A stretch of 64,000 bases of DNA from Filimonas lacunae (GTDB taxonomy: Bacteria > Bacteroidota > Bacteroidia > Chitinophagales > Chitinophagaceae), in contig NZ_AP017422.1 in assembly GCF_002355595.1 (NCBI RefSeq), positions 3,844,001-3,908,000 on the forward strand, in the 5' to 3' direction. Both the position numbers and the translations under genes were made by a program. The notes beneath the pieces are model-generated. The model ran no database searches. It saw only the letters and a list, made by a program, of their open reading frames with translations, and was not told the origin of the DNA. Positions 19,312 to 27,177 of this stretch are shown piece by piece (positions within the stretch are counted from its first letter, which is position 1; each line of letters opens with the position of its first letter).

Positions 19312-19686
19312 ATGCGATTGACAACAGACAACAAGTTTAAAAAGCTGATTATAATTGGTGACCGTGTGTTAATACGTCCGTCTAAACAACACGAGCGTAC
19401 AGAAAGCGGTTTATACCTGCCACCCGGCGTACAGGAAAAGGAGAAAGTACAACAGGGCTATGTAATTAAAGCCGGCCCGGGCTACGCTATTCCCATGCCG
19501 GTAGAAGATGAATCGTGGCGGGGCAATAGTGAAGAACAGGTGAAATATGTGCCTTTACAGGCCCGTGAAGGCGACCTGGCTATCTTCCTGTTAAGTGGCG
19601 CTACGGAAATAGTATATGAAGATGACAAATACTATATCGTTCCGCAAAGTGCAGTGCTGATGCTGGAAAGAGAAGAAGATCTATAA
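19312..19686 (+). CDS. GroES-like (Cpn10-fold) protein, not next to groEL
   Basis: A 124-residue protein with a Cpn10 pattern: GDRVLIRPSKQ near the start, a mobile-loop-like segment RTESGLYLPPGVQ, then QQGYVIKAGPGYAIP, and the end EGDLAIFLLSGATEIVYEDDKYYIVPQSAVLMLERE matching the last strands of GroES. Canonical GroES is about 95 residues; the extra length is mostly an insertion (about residues 65-82, PVEDESWRGNSEEQVKYV) in the roof region. GroES caps GroEL in protein folding. This copy has no groEL beside it and is coupled to a lipoprotein gene, so it is probably a divergent paralogue with a separate role. Confidence 0.72.
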   Translation: MRLTTDNKFKKLIIIGDRVLIRPSKQHERTESGLYLPPGVQEKEKVQQGYVIKAGPGYAIPMPVEDESWRGNSEEQVKYVPLQAREGDLAIFLLSGATEIVYEDDKYYIVPQSAVLMLEREEDL

Positions 19687-19700
19687 ATAGTATACAAGAC

Positions 19701-19751
19701 AAAAGCAGTGGATGCTTTACATGTTACCCATGTAAAGCATCCACTGCTTTT
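19701..19751. terminator. Bidirectional terminator with a 23-bp stem
   Basis: A perfect 23-bp inverted repeat (arms 19701-19723 and 19729-19751) around a 5-nt loop TTACC, with A-rich and T-rich ends. It lies between the convergent GroES-like gene and the SDR gene, and can stop transcription in both directions. Confidence 0.92.
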
Positions 19752-19768
19752 TCATTTGCCGGCACTAC

Positions 19769-20605
19769 CTACACAGTGTAATCGGTAGAAAAGCTGATGT
19801 TTTTATTCTCTTCCAGCGCTACCCTGTGTTCATCCATTTTAGCCGCTGCCCGGTTATAGGCATCTGTTCCAATGTACAATACCACCGGAGGGGCTGGGTT
19901 TTCTACCAGTTGCATCATCACCTCTGCCGCTTTTATCGGGTCGCCCGCCTGTGTTTTGTTCATGCTTAAATAGCGTTGATGACTGGCATGGATACCGGTG
20001 TAGTCTTCAATGCTATTTTTAGCAATCACCAGCGATTCGGCGGTTAAAAATTCTGTTCTGAAACCACCGGGGCAAATAACCGTGGCTTTAACGCCCAGTT
20101 CTTTTACATCCTGCGCCAGCACCTCGGTAAGGCCAATAACTGCTGCCTTGGATGCTGCATACATAGCCCAACCCATAGCGCCCGCCACACCGGCAATGGA
20201 CGAAATATTGATAATGTTACCCGAGCGTTGTTTTCTTAAATAAGGCATCGCATAGCGCACCACCTGTGCCATAGCTACCAGGTTTACTTGTATGCTGTCC
20301 ATCATTTCCTTCGTGCTTAACTCTTCAATAGCGCCACCAATACCATAGCCTGCGTTGTTCACCACCACATCCAGCCCACCAAAATGTGCGTGTGTAGCAG
20401 CCAACGAAGCTGCTATGCTTTCTTCATTGGTTAAATCCACTTGTAGCGGTAAAAACTGTGCAGCATCCGCACCGGGCAGGGCGTTCGCCAGCTCCTGTTG
20501 CTTACGCGAAGTAGCCGCCACCTTATGGCCTTTTTCCAGCAATAATTTCACCAGTGCCAGCCCCAACCCTTTCGATGCGCCTGTTACATACCATACTTTA
20601 CTCAT
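19769..20605 (-). CDS. Short-chain dehydrogenase/reductase (classical SDR)
   Basis: A 278-residue oxidoreductase. ATG 20605 (MSKVWYVTGASKGLG) is chosen because it places the TGASKGLG cofactor loop at the usual distance from the start; the frame is open further upstream, but the extra 31 residues do not fit the fold. Motifs are NNAGYG (about 85-90), NIINISSIAG with the catalytic Ser, and MYAASK with the catalytic Tyr/Lys. An Arg/Lys pair after the second strand (SRKQQE) suggests NADP(H). The substrate is unknown. It lies 102 bp downstream of another SDR gene on the same strand. Confidence 0.82.
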   Translation of the reverse strand: MSKVWYVTGASKGLGLALVKLLLEKGHKVAATSRKQQELANALPGADAAQFLPLQVDLTNEESIAASLAATHAHFGGLDVVVNNAGYGIGGAIEELSTKEMMDSIQVNLVAMAQVVRYAMPYLRKQRSGNIINISSIAGVAGAMGWAMYAASKAAVIGLTEVLAQDVKELGVKATVICPGGFRTEFLTAESLVIAKNSIEDYTGIHASHQRYLSMNKTQAGDPIKAAEVMMQLVENPAPPVVLYIGTDAYNRAAAKMDEHRVALEENKNISFSTDYTV

Positions 20606-20707
20606 ATTGCTTGCGTTTATTTGTAATAATAACGCAAAGCTCGGCCATAGGTTATGCCGGTGTATTGTAGTATTCAAACCATTACCAGCAAAAATCAAAC
20701 ATCCCGG

Positions 20708-21439
20708 TTACCAGGGGCTTTCTTCTCCGGCTATTTCCGGGCTAAAGAATTTACCGGTAGGGCCATCCGCATCCAGCAATGCGTACTTAGCAATAAAGAC
20801 TCCCGAATCAGCCACATTACGCGGCCCCCTGTGCTCGTTAAAGTCAGTAGCTGTATATCCCGGATCTACTGCATTTACTTTAAAAGCAGTATCGCGCAGC
20901 TCATAGGCCAATACCACGGTATAAGCATTCAAAGCTGTTTTAGAAGTACCATAGGCAGCGGTTTTATAAGCATAATAACTCCATGCAGGATCGCTGTGTA
21001 AAGTAAGAGAACCCAGTCCGGAAGTTACGTTTACAATACGTGGTTGTGCTGCTTTCTTTAGCAGATCCAGAAAGGCAACCGTAACGGTGATCACGCCAAA
21101 GAAATTGGTTTCAAACACCTCTTTCACATTTTCAGTGGCCACGCTCCCGGCCTGCTGCGGCATTTGCCCCAGTATGCCTGCGTTATTAATCAGCACATCC
21201 AGTACGCCACCTTTGCTTTCAATATATGCTTTTGCTTTTTGTACAGAGCTGGCATCGGTAACATCCAATTGCACGGCTTCTACCGAAGTGTATCCCTCTT
21301 TTTGTAATTGCGTTACCGCCTGCTGCCCCCGGTTGATATCGCGGCTACCTATATAAATATAATAGCCTTGTGCAGCCAGGTATTTTGCTGTTTCATAGCC
21401 AATGCTTTTGTTAGCGCCTGTAATCAGTACTGTTTTCAT
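20708..21439 (-). CDS. Short-chain dehydrogenase/reductase, carbonyl-reductase-like
   Basis: A 243-residue SDR with ITGANKSIGYETA at the N-terminus, SRD after strand 2 (NADP preference likely), LINNAGILG, a catalytic Ser in VNVTSGLGSL, and YGTSK carrying the catalytic Tyr and Lys. The AYKTAAYGTSKTALN context and the DPGYTATDFN loop resemble carbonyl-reductase-type SDRs. Start ATG 21439. The AraC regulator gene ends 65 bp upstream on the same strand, so the regulator probably controls this gene and perhaps the SDR after it. The substrate is unknown. Confidence 0.82.
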   Translation of the reverse strand: MKTVLITGANKSIGYETAKYLAAQGYYIYIGSRDINRGQQAVTQLQKEGYTSVEAVQLDVTDASSVQKAKAYIESKGGVLDVLINNAGILGQMPQQAGSVATENVKEVFETNFFGVITVTVAFLDLLKKAAQPRIVNVTSGLGSLTLHSDPAWSYYAYKTAAYGTSKTALNAYTVVLAYELRDTAFKVNAVDPGYTATDFNEHRGPRNVADSGVFIAKYALLDADGPTGKFFSPEIAGEESPW

Positions 21440-21504
21440 TGCTGTTTTATTTTACAGCAAAGCTATGGGCAGGCATACCGGGCAATCTTGTACTCTGCCC
21501 GGCA

Positions 21505-22419
21505 TTAATGGTACATTTCACGGACAAACTTCCGGTACTCTACAGGTGTTTGTCCGGCCAGGCGTTTAAAGAAGCGATTGAAATAAGAAGCATCTTCAAA
21601 GCCCAGTTCGTAAGCTATTTCTTTCACCGAACCTTCAGAGCGGAACAGCAAACGTTTGGCTTCCAGCATCAGCCTTTCGTGTATATGCGCAATGGCCGGC
21701 TTGCCACTTTGCTCTTTTACCACCTCGCTTAAATGGCCCGCCGAAATATGCAGCATATCGGCATAAGCTGCCACGTCGTGTTGTTGAATAAACAGGGCAT
21801 CCACTTTAGCCAGAAAGCTTTTGAGCAACGCGTTACTACCCGGTTCGCGATGTTTAAACTGCTCGGTATACAAACGACTGAGATAAATAAGCAGTGTTTT
21901 CATGTAGGACAATAACATCTGCATCTGCCATTCATGCTTTAACAGGTATTCTGCCATCAGCTGGTTTAACAGGTTTTCAATATATACCTGGTCTGTTTCG
22001 TTCAGTAACAGTTCGTGCCCGTTCAGCGGATTTTGTATCACCGGCAGGTTTTGTAAAAAGCCGTGCTCATCCAAAGCGAGGAATTCTTTCGTAAAACTGA
22101 TCACAAAGCCTGTAAAAGGTTGAATATCTTCTTTCAGCAACACCTGGTGCGGTATGCAAAAATAAAAGGCGTTGGATTGAACGGTATAGGGCGTCATATC
22201 AATCCAGTGCCTGCTATTACCCGCTTTCACAAACACCATAAAGTAATGATCTTTCCGGTGCGGCACCAACAGGTCTTCCTTTTGCTCATAATTCATCACG
22301 CATTCTCCCCTGTTGATATGAAAATAAGGATTCCCCACCGTTGCGTCTGCTTCAAAAGCATACCGTGGAATCACCATATCGGCATCAAACACCTCACCTG
22401 CTTTTACTGTATTGCTCAT
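21505..22419 (-). CDS. AraC-family transcriptional regulator
   Basis: A 304-residue protein with an N-terminal cupin-like sensing part (about 1-165; HINRGECVMNYEQKEDLLVPHRKDHYFMVFV) and a C-terminal double helix-turn-helix (about 205-300): VAAYADMLHISAGHLSEVVKEQSGKP and then VKEIAYELGFEDASYFNRFFKRLAGQTPVEYR, the classic second AraC motif. ATG 22419 is chosen; a GTG three codons upstream is possible. It heads an apparent run with two SDR genes on the same strand, and is divergent from the hypothetical gene at 22510. Likely a local activator of the SDRs in response to an unknown small molecule. Confidence 0.85.
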   Translation of the reverse strand: MSNTVKAGEVFDADMVIPRYAFEADATVGNPYFHINRGECVMNYEQKEDLLVPHRKDHYFMVFVKAGNSRHWIDMTPYTVQSNAFYFCIPHQVLLKEDIQPFTGFVISFTKEFLALDEHGFLQNLPVIQNPLNGHELLLNETDQVYIENLLNQLMAEYLLKHEWQMQMLLSYMKTLLIYLSRLYTEQFKHREPGSNALLKSFLAKVDALFIQQHDVAAYADMLHISAGHLSEVVKEQSGKPAIAHIHERLMLEAKRLLFRSEGSVKEIAYELGFEDASYFNRFFKRLAGQTPVEYRKFVREMYH

Positions 22420-22509
22420 TGTTAACACCGGAAATTCGTGTAATGAATGGTGATGAAGTTACAGAGATTGCCTAACATTGTTTTATTTAGCTATTCAACC
22501 TAAACTAAT

Positions 22510-22920
22510 ATGAGACACTGGTTATTTGAGGATATGCTGGCCGAATACGCAGCTTATATATTTGATGCGGATGACAAACAGGAAAGAGAAAAACTACTAC
22601 TACACTACCCGTATACAGTGGTAGTAGAAGGCAGCTTCCTGGAATTTGCCAACCTGGATAAATGGATAAAAACACAGGACAATATTAAACCTGCCGAATG
22701 TTTGTATTATGGAAAAACGGGCTATGACTTTGGCTTTATAGAGTACTTTTTCGCAGATCTGCAACAAGCCGCGGCAGTTGCCGGCGTGGCACCCCATATT
22801 TACACTCTATACTCCGACTGGCTCTATCCTATTCGTCTTTCTAAAAGTAACAGGTATGAAGATGATGTTATCTACGACCCGGAAGATCCATTAGCCATTT
22901 TCCAGGATGGGGGAGAATAG
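22510..22920 (+). CDS. Hypothetical acidic protein
   Basis: A 136-residue protein with no signal peptide or membrane span. It is rich in acidic and aromatic residues (for example YEDDVIYDPEDPLAIFQDGGE at the end, and GYDFGFIEYFF in the middle). I do not recognise a family. It ends 58 bp before the chosen start of the NUDIX gene, so the two may be co-transcribed. The frame and start (ATG after an A-rich leader) look normal. Confidence 0.55.
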   Translation: MRHWLFEDMLAEYAAYIFDADDKQEREKLLLHYPYTVVVEGSFLEFANLDKWIKTQDNIKPAECLYYGKTGYDFGFIEYFFADLQQAAAVAGVAPHIYTLYSDWLYPIRLSKSNRYEDDVIYDPEDPLAIFQDGGE

Positions 22921-22978
22921 ATACGTCTCTCAACCGTTTCCCCTAAATTGTGGAAGAATCACTTATCTCTACCGTATT

Positions 22979-23614
22979 ATGGACAAATCCTTATCCGAAC
23001 AGTTACTACTGGCATTTCAAAAAATACAATCCATAGCCGATACTGGTTTACTCTATTGCAAAGACGAGTATGGCCGTGAGCGTTATCACGATTTAAAGGA
23101 AACTGCCACTACCGCAATGGCCGCCTTAACCGGCAACAGCTTGGAAACCATTCAAAACTTTTACAGCCAGGTAACCGACTACCCTACCCCTAAAGTAGAT
23201 GTGCGGGCTTTTATTGTTAATGAAGCCAATGAAATACTGATGGTAAAGGAGCGTGCAGATGGTAAATGGACATTGCCGGGCGGATGGGCCGATGTGGGTA
23301 ACACCGCATCTGAATCGGTGATCAAAGAAGTAAAGGAGGAAACCGGTTTAACCGCCCACGTGGTAAGACTGCTGGCTGTATTTGATAAAAAAATGCATCC
23401 ACACCCGCCACAACCTTTTTACGTGTATAAAATGGCCTTTTTATGCCAGGTAACCGGCGACTGGACGTTTGAAAAAGCGTTTGACGTGCTGGATGTGGCA
23501 TTTTTTAGCATCGACAAACTGCCCGAGCTGAGTGAGGACAGAATTCTGGCTTCACAAATTCAACTGCTGTATCATAACTATATTAATAATATCACAGAAG
23601 CTATTGCCGACTAA
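22979..23614 (+). CDS. NUDIX hydrolase with N-terminal helical domain
   Basis: A 211-residue protein. ATG 22979 (MDKSLSEQL) is preferred over an upstream in-frame start at 22907 that overlaps the previous gene. The first ~65 residues form a helical N-terminal domain seen in ADP-ribose-type NUDIX enzymes; the NUDIX fold follows (VDVRAFIVNEANEILMVKER). The NUDIX box reads GWADVGNTASESVIKEVKEETGL: the EExG core is kept, but the first Glu is Asn and the usual Arg is Lys. The family hydrolyses nucleoside diphosphates linked to another group, such as ADP-ribose or NADH, with Mg2+. With the altered box, activity is likely but the substrate is uncertain. Confidence 0.78.
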   Translation: MDKSLSEQLLLAFQKIQSIADTGLLYCKDEYGRERYHDLKETATTAMAALTGNSLETIQNFYSQVTDYPTPKVDVRAFIVNEANEILMVKERADGKWTLPGGWADVGNTASESVIKEVKEETGLTAHVVRLLAVFDKKMHPHPPQPFYVYKMAFLCQVTGDWTFEKAFDVLDVAFFSIDKLPELSEDRILASQIQLLYHNYINNITEAIAD

Positions 23615-23771
23615 TGCCGGTTGATACAAACACCTGCTTTTTATAAAGAGGGTGTTTTTTTACCCCCTGCGCCAGCAGCTTCACCCTTATATCCATCAGC
23701 CTTAACCAAACAACTCCCGTTTATTCACCCCAGTTATATTTTCTTTACAGTAACCCATTTAAAACGAGATT

Positions 23772-24818
23772 ATGAAACCAGTTGCATTATTATGCGCCGT
23801 GCTGTTATTCGCTTGTTCTAAAAAGAACAATACCGAAAGTGCTACCACTACCCCTTATGTAGACGACGATCTGGCCGGGCCGGTATCGCGCCCCACCAGC
23901 GGCTATGGTAAAGATGGCAGCTATACCGTTGCCAGCATCAGTTTTGCCAGCCCTACCTACAGCGGTAAGCAGGTAACTGTTTTTTACCCGAAAGAAGCCA
24001 CTACTGCCTGCCCGGTTATTTTTTACTCGCACCCTTATGGCGGTGAAGAAGCTTCTTATAATATTGGCTTGTATGAGTTCATTGCTAAAAAAGGATATGC
24101 GGTAGTGTTTGCACCTTACCCAACCACTGGAGTAACGGTGGATTCGCGCTACAATACCCTCTGGCAAAGCTTTAAACAAGCGGTTACCAATTACCCTAAT
24201 ATCATCGATACCAAAAAGGTGGGCTTTATGGGCCATTCCTTTGGCGGTGGCGCTTCTTTTGCTCTGGCGTATAAGGCTTTTACACAGGAAGGCTGGGGAC
24301 AAAACGGCCGCTTTTTGTTCGCGATGGCGCAGTGGTATTCTTACCAGTTAACCGACTCTATGCTCAACACCTTCCCGGCCAATACCAAACTGATTACAGA
24401 GGTGTATAATGATGATGTTACCAACGACCACCGGATGGCCATTGACATTTTTAAACGCATTAACATTGCCAATGCCGAGAAAGATTATATACTGGTGAAG
24501 AAAACTGAATTACCCAACTATACTTATACCGCAGAGCACGACCTGCCCAATACCCGTAGCGCTTATGATGCATATGATTACTATGTGATATACCGTTTAC
24601 TGGACGCCATGATCGATTATAGTTTTAACGGCAATGCGGCAGCTAAGAACACCTGTTTAGGAAATGGATCGGCAGCGCAGGTAACCCTGCCTTCTTACAA
24701 CGGGCAGGCGCTTACTCCCCTTGAAGTAACCGATAGCCCTACCCCACAGTTTTTACAAAGTAAATACCTGTTTTCCTGTAATTCATCTGATAATCCGAGA
24801 ATCAACTATTGCCAATAA
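23772..24818 (+). CDS. Lipid-anchored alpha/beta hydrolase (chlorophyllase/cutinase-like)
   Basis: A 348-residue lipoprotein: a short signal with lipobox LLFACS and the lipidated Cys at about residue 15, then a low-complexity Ser/Thr linker. The hydrolase core has VTVFYPKEATTACPVIFYSHPYGG (oxyanion region), a nucleophile elbow GHSFGGGAS, an acidic residue after strand 7 (EVYNDDV) and a later His (AEHDLPNTRS). This resembles chlorophyllase or PET-hydrolase-type serine esterases. Several Cys near the C-terminus (NTCLG, FSCNSS, NYCQ) may form disulfides, fitting an extracytoplasmic location. It probably acts as an esterase; the substrate is unknown. Confidence 0.72.
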   Translation: MKPVALLCAVLLFACSKKNNTESATTTPYVDDDLAGPVSRPTSGYGKDGSYTVASISFASPTYSGKQVTVFYPKEATTACPVIFYSHPYGGEEASYNIGLYEFIAKKGYAVVFAPYPTTGVTVDSRYNTLWQSFKQAVTNYPNIIDTKKVGFMGHSFGGGASFALAYKAFTQEGWGQNGRFLFAMAQWYSYQLTDSMLNTFPANTKLITEVYNDDVTNDHRMAIDIFKRINIANAEKDYILVKKTELPNYTYTAEHDLPNTRSAYDAYDYYVIYRLLDAMIDYSFNGNAAAKNTCLGNGSAAQVTLPSYNGQALTPLEVTDSPTPQFLQSKYLFSCNSSDNPRINYCQ

Positions 24819-24848
24819 ATAACTTCTCACCTATCAAAAACACTTATA

Positions 24849-24894
24849 CCCGCTGTATAACAAGCTGCTAAAACCAGTCCTGCTATACAGCGGG
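24849..24894. terminator. Hairpin terminator between convergent genes
   Basis: An 11-bp stem, CCCGCTGTATA at 24849-24859 and TATACAGCGGG at 24884-24894, followed by TTTCGTTT on the plus strand. It serves the hydrolase gene and overlaps the end region of the HxlR gene, which stops at 24901. Confidence 0.7.
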
Positions 24895-24900
24895 TTTCGT

Positions 24901-25272
24901 TTATCTCTTTTTAAACGCAGCACGGGAAGCTTTAATAGCCGGCATGTGCACTTCGGCCCAGTCGGTAAGCGCTTTTACAGCAGGTATTAGACTGCTGCCT
25001 ATAGCAGTAATACTATACTCCACGCGTGGCGGCACTTCCGGATACACTTGCCGCGCAATCAATCCATCCGCTTCCAGCGTTTTTAAAGTAGAAGTGAGCA
25101 CCTTTTGCGAAATAGCACTCAGCAGGTTACTGATCTGGTGAAAACGCAGGGTACCATATTCATCCAGTACCACCAGAATCAGCAACGACCATTTATCACT
25201 CACTCTATCCATGATATCCCTTACCGGACAAGCTGTTAAATCTTCGTTTTTTTCCAGAAATTCTTTAATCAT
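24901..25272 (-). CDS. HxlR-family winged-helix regulator
   Basis: A 123-residue MarR-like regulator. ATG 25272 (MIKEFLEKN) gives the normal HxlR length; the open frame upstream is spurious. The conserved Cys of redox-sensing HxlR members is present in LTACPVRDIM, followed by DKWSLLILVVL (helix 1-2), a winged-helix core ISNLLSAISQKVLTSTLKTLEADGLI, and the wing VYPEVPPRVEYSIT. HxlR proteins such as YodB and HypR sense quinones or aldehydes through this Cys. It is divergent from an NmrA-type oxidoreductase over a 112-bp gap that holds the perfect palindrome ACCTGCAGGT at 25298-25307. It is therefore likely the repressor of that gene. Confidence 0.85.
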   Translation of the reverse strand: MIKEFLEKNEDLTACPVRDIMDRVSDKWSLLILVVLDEYGTLRFHQISNLLSAISQKVLTSTLKTLEADGLIARQVYPEVPPRVEYSITAIGSSLIPAVKALTDWAEVHMPAIKASRAAFKKR

Positions 25273-25384
25273 AATGTACTGATTATAAACAATACTCACC
25301 TGCAGGTAAGCAGCGCACATTGCGGTACCTTCTTGTAACAGATAAAGCGGGCCAATACCTTTACTTCCTCAAAAATAACAAAGT

Positions 25385-26263
25385 ATGAGCACGATTTTAG
25401 TAACAGGCGCAACAGGTCGCCTGGGCAGGCAGGTAGTAGAACAATTGATGAACAGAACACAACCCGGAAACATCAGTGTATTGGTGAGAGACGCAGCTAA
25501 AGCAGCTGACTGGGCAACAAAAGGCGTACAGGTGTTTACAGGCGACTACGACACACCTGCTACATTAGCCACAGCCTTTGCAGGTGTGCAAAAATTGTAC
25601 ATGATTTCAGGCAATGAAATGGGCAAGCGGGAGCAACAACATGAAAACGTAGTGAATGCAGCCAAAGCTGCCGGTATACAACATGTGTTTTACACCAGCT
25701 TTCAAAGAAAGAACCTGGAGGCTAACTCACCGCTGGCCCTGGTATCCAACTCGCATTTGTATACCGAGCAATTACTTGCGGCATCCGGCCTGACCTATAC
25801 CATTTTACGCCATGCGCTGTATGCAGATATCATTCCTGATTTTGCCGGCCCGCAGGTAATGAGCACTCAAACTTTATACTTTCCGGCAGGAAGCGGTAAA
25901 ACCACTTTTGCCACCAGCGCCGATATGGCCGAAGCAGGTGCAATACTATTAACTGCTTCTGCTGCCCCCTATTCCAATACGCATGTAGAGATTTCGGCAT
26001 CGGAAGGCCTTTCCTGGGAAAAGATAGCCAGCATCCTTTCGCAAATAAGCGGCAAAACCATTCAATATGTATCGCCGGATATGGATGCTTATACCAGCAC
26101 ATTAGCACAGGCAGGTGTGCCACCTGTATTTGTAAGTATGCTGGCAGCCTTTGCACAAACCACCGCGCTGAACGAGTTTGATATTCCCGGCCAGCTCGAA
26201 AACATTTTACAGCGTAAACCTGCCAGTGTAGAAAGCTACCTGCGCCAGGTGTATGCACAATAG
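25385..26263 (+). CDS. NmrA-like NAD(P)H:quinone oxidoreductase-type SDR
   Basis: A 292-residue atypical SDR with the Rossmann loop VTGATGRLGRQVVEQL at the start. SVLVRDAAKA follows strand 2 (an Arg suggests NADPH), then GDYDTPATLATAFAGVQKLYMIS and HENVVNAAKAAGIQHVFYTS. This is the QorB/NmrA pattern of E. coli QOR2-type enzymes, which lack the classical catalytic Tyr-Lys. It probably reduces quinones or binds NADPH as a redox sensor. It is divergent from the HxlR regulator gene and is the likely target of that repressor. It ends 2 bp before the convergent hydrolase gene. Confidence 0.82.
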   Translation: MSTILVTGATGRLGRQVVEQLMNRTQPGNISVLVRDAAKAADWATKGVQVFTGDYDTPATLATAFAGVQKLYMISGNEMGKREQQHENVVNAAKAAGIQHVFYTSFQRKNLEANSPLALVSNSHLYTEQLLAASGLTYTILRHALYADIIPDFAGPQVMSTQTLYFPAGSGKTTFATSADMAEAGAILLTASAAPYSNTHVEISASEGLSWEKIASILSQISGKTIQYVSPDMDAYTSTLAQAGVPPVFVSMLAAFAQTTALNEFDIPGQLENILQRKPASVESYLRQVYAQ

Positions 26264-26265
26264 CC

Positions 26266-27054
26266 TTACGCTTTCAGAAACATTTTTATCATCTCTGTTA
26301 CCAGGGCGGGAATGGCAGTTTGTTGTAGTGAACATAGCTCCCCTATATAATCGCCATGACCGCCCGGCAGAATGGCCAGCTGCGCATGCGGCAACGTACG
26401 CGACAATTCCAGCGCATGCCCGGCACACACCACTTCCGCATCTCCGTTTATCACCAATGCAGGAGCCGCTATGCTTTTTATAGCATCTTCTGCAATATCA
26501 GTAAACGCCAGCATGCGTTCCACATCCCTGTTAAACATCGTTTGCAATGCAGCAGCATCGGGATTCACCTCCAGAAATGCTTTTTGCAATAATGCGGGCA
26601 TATGCTCCAAAGCAGCCTGCTGCATACCTTCAAAAAAGCCTGGCTGCATGCCGTTTCTTTTATAAGTAGCAGAAGCCAGCACCAGCTTGCTTACCTGTTG
26701 CGGATGACGAATAGCCAGTTGCAGGGCTGTTGTACCGCCATTGCTAAACCCCATTACAGCGGCCTGTGTTATTTGTAAATGTTGCAATAGTGCCGCCACA
26801 TCATCTGCATCCTGTTCAAAACTTAAAGCACGGCCCCGGTCGGGTGTACGGCCATGTGCCTGTAGTTCTACTGCCACCACCGTATGCAGGGCTGCCAGTA
26901 ACGGCAATATCCTACCAAAAGTAGAAGTAATGGTAGAGCCACCGCCATGCAGCAATACCAGCGGCGTACCACAGCCATGTAGTTCATAGTATATCTGTAA
27001 TCCATTCACCTCGGCTGTTCTGCCCGGGGTTGTATCCACTGTGTTCATAGCCAT
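26266..27054 (-). CDS. Alpha/beta hydrolase
   Basis: A 263-residue hydrolase. The start is set at ATG 27054 (MAMNTVDTT; ATG 27048 is equally possible) because the fold begins here with VNGLQIYYELHGCGTPLVLLHGGG; the frame is open for another ~110 codons upstream but that part is not domain-like. The nucleophile elbow is MGFSNGGTTA, the oxyanion segment LLHGGGST, and the catalytic His is in LPGGHGDYIG. Close in type to prolyl-aminopeptidase-like or haloperoxidase-like esterases, but the substrate cannot be told. Convergent with the NmrA gene, with 2 bp between stop codons. Confidence 0.78.
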   Translation of the reverse strand: MAMNTVDTTPGRTAEVNGLQIYYELHGCGTPLVLLHGGGSTITSTFGRILPLLAALHTVVAVELQAHGRTPDRGRALSFEQDADDVAALLQHLQITQAAVMGFSNGGTTALQLAIRHPQQVSKLVLASATYKRNGMQPGFFEGMQQAALEHMPALLQKAFLEVNPDAAALQTMFNRDVERMLAFTDIAEDAIKSIAAPALVINGDAEVVCAGHALELSRTLPHAQLAILPGGHGDYIGELCSLQQTAIPALVTEMIKMFLKA

Positions 27055-27177
27055 AAGTTGTAACGTGTTTAACTGGTATTTCAAATATACAATAGTACAC
27101 CACCCTACCACAGCGTATAAAGCGCCATAAAAAGGGCTAAATAAGACAAAATGGTACGATTTACCTACTTTCGCGCC

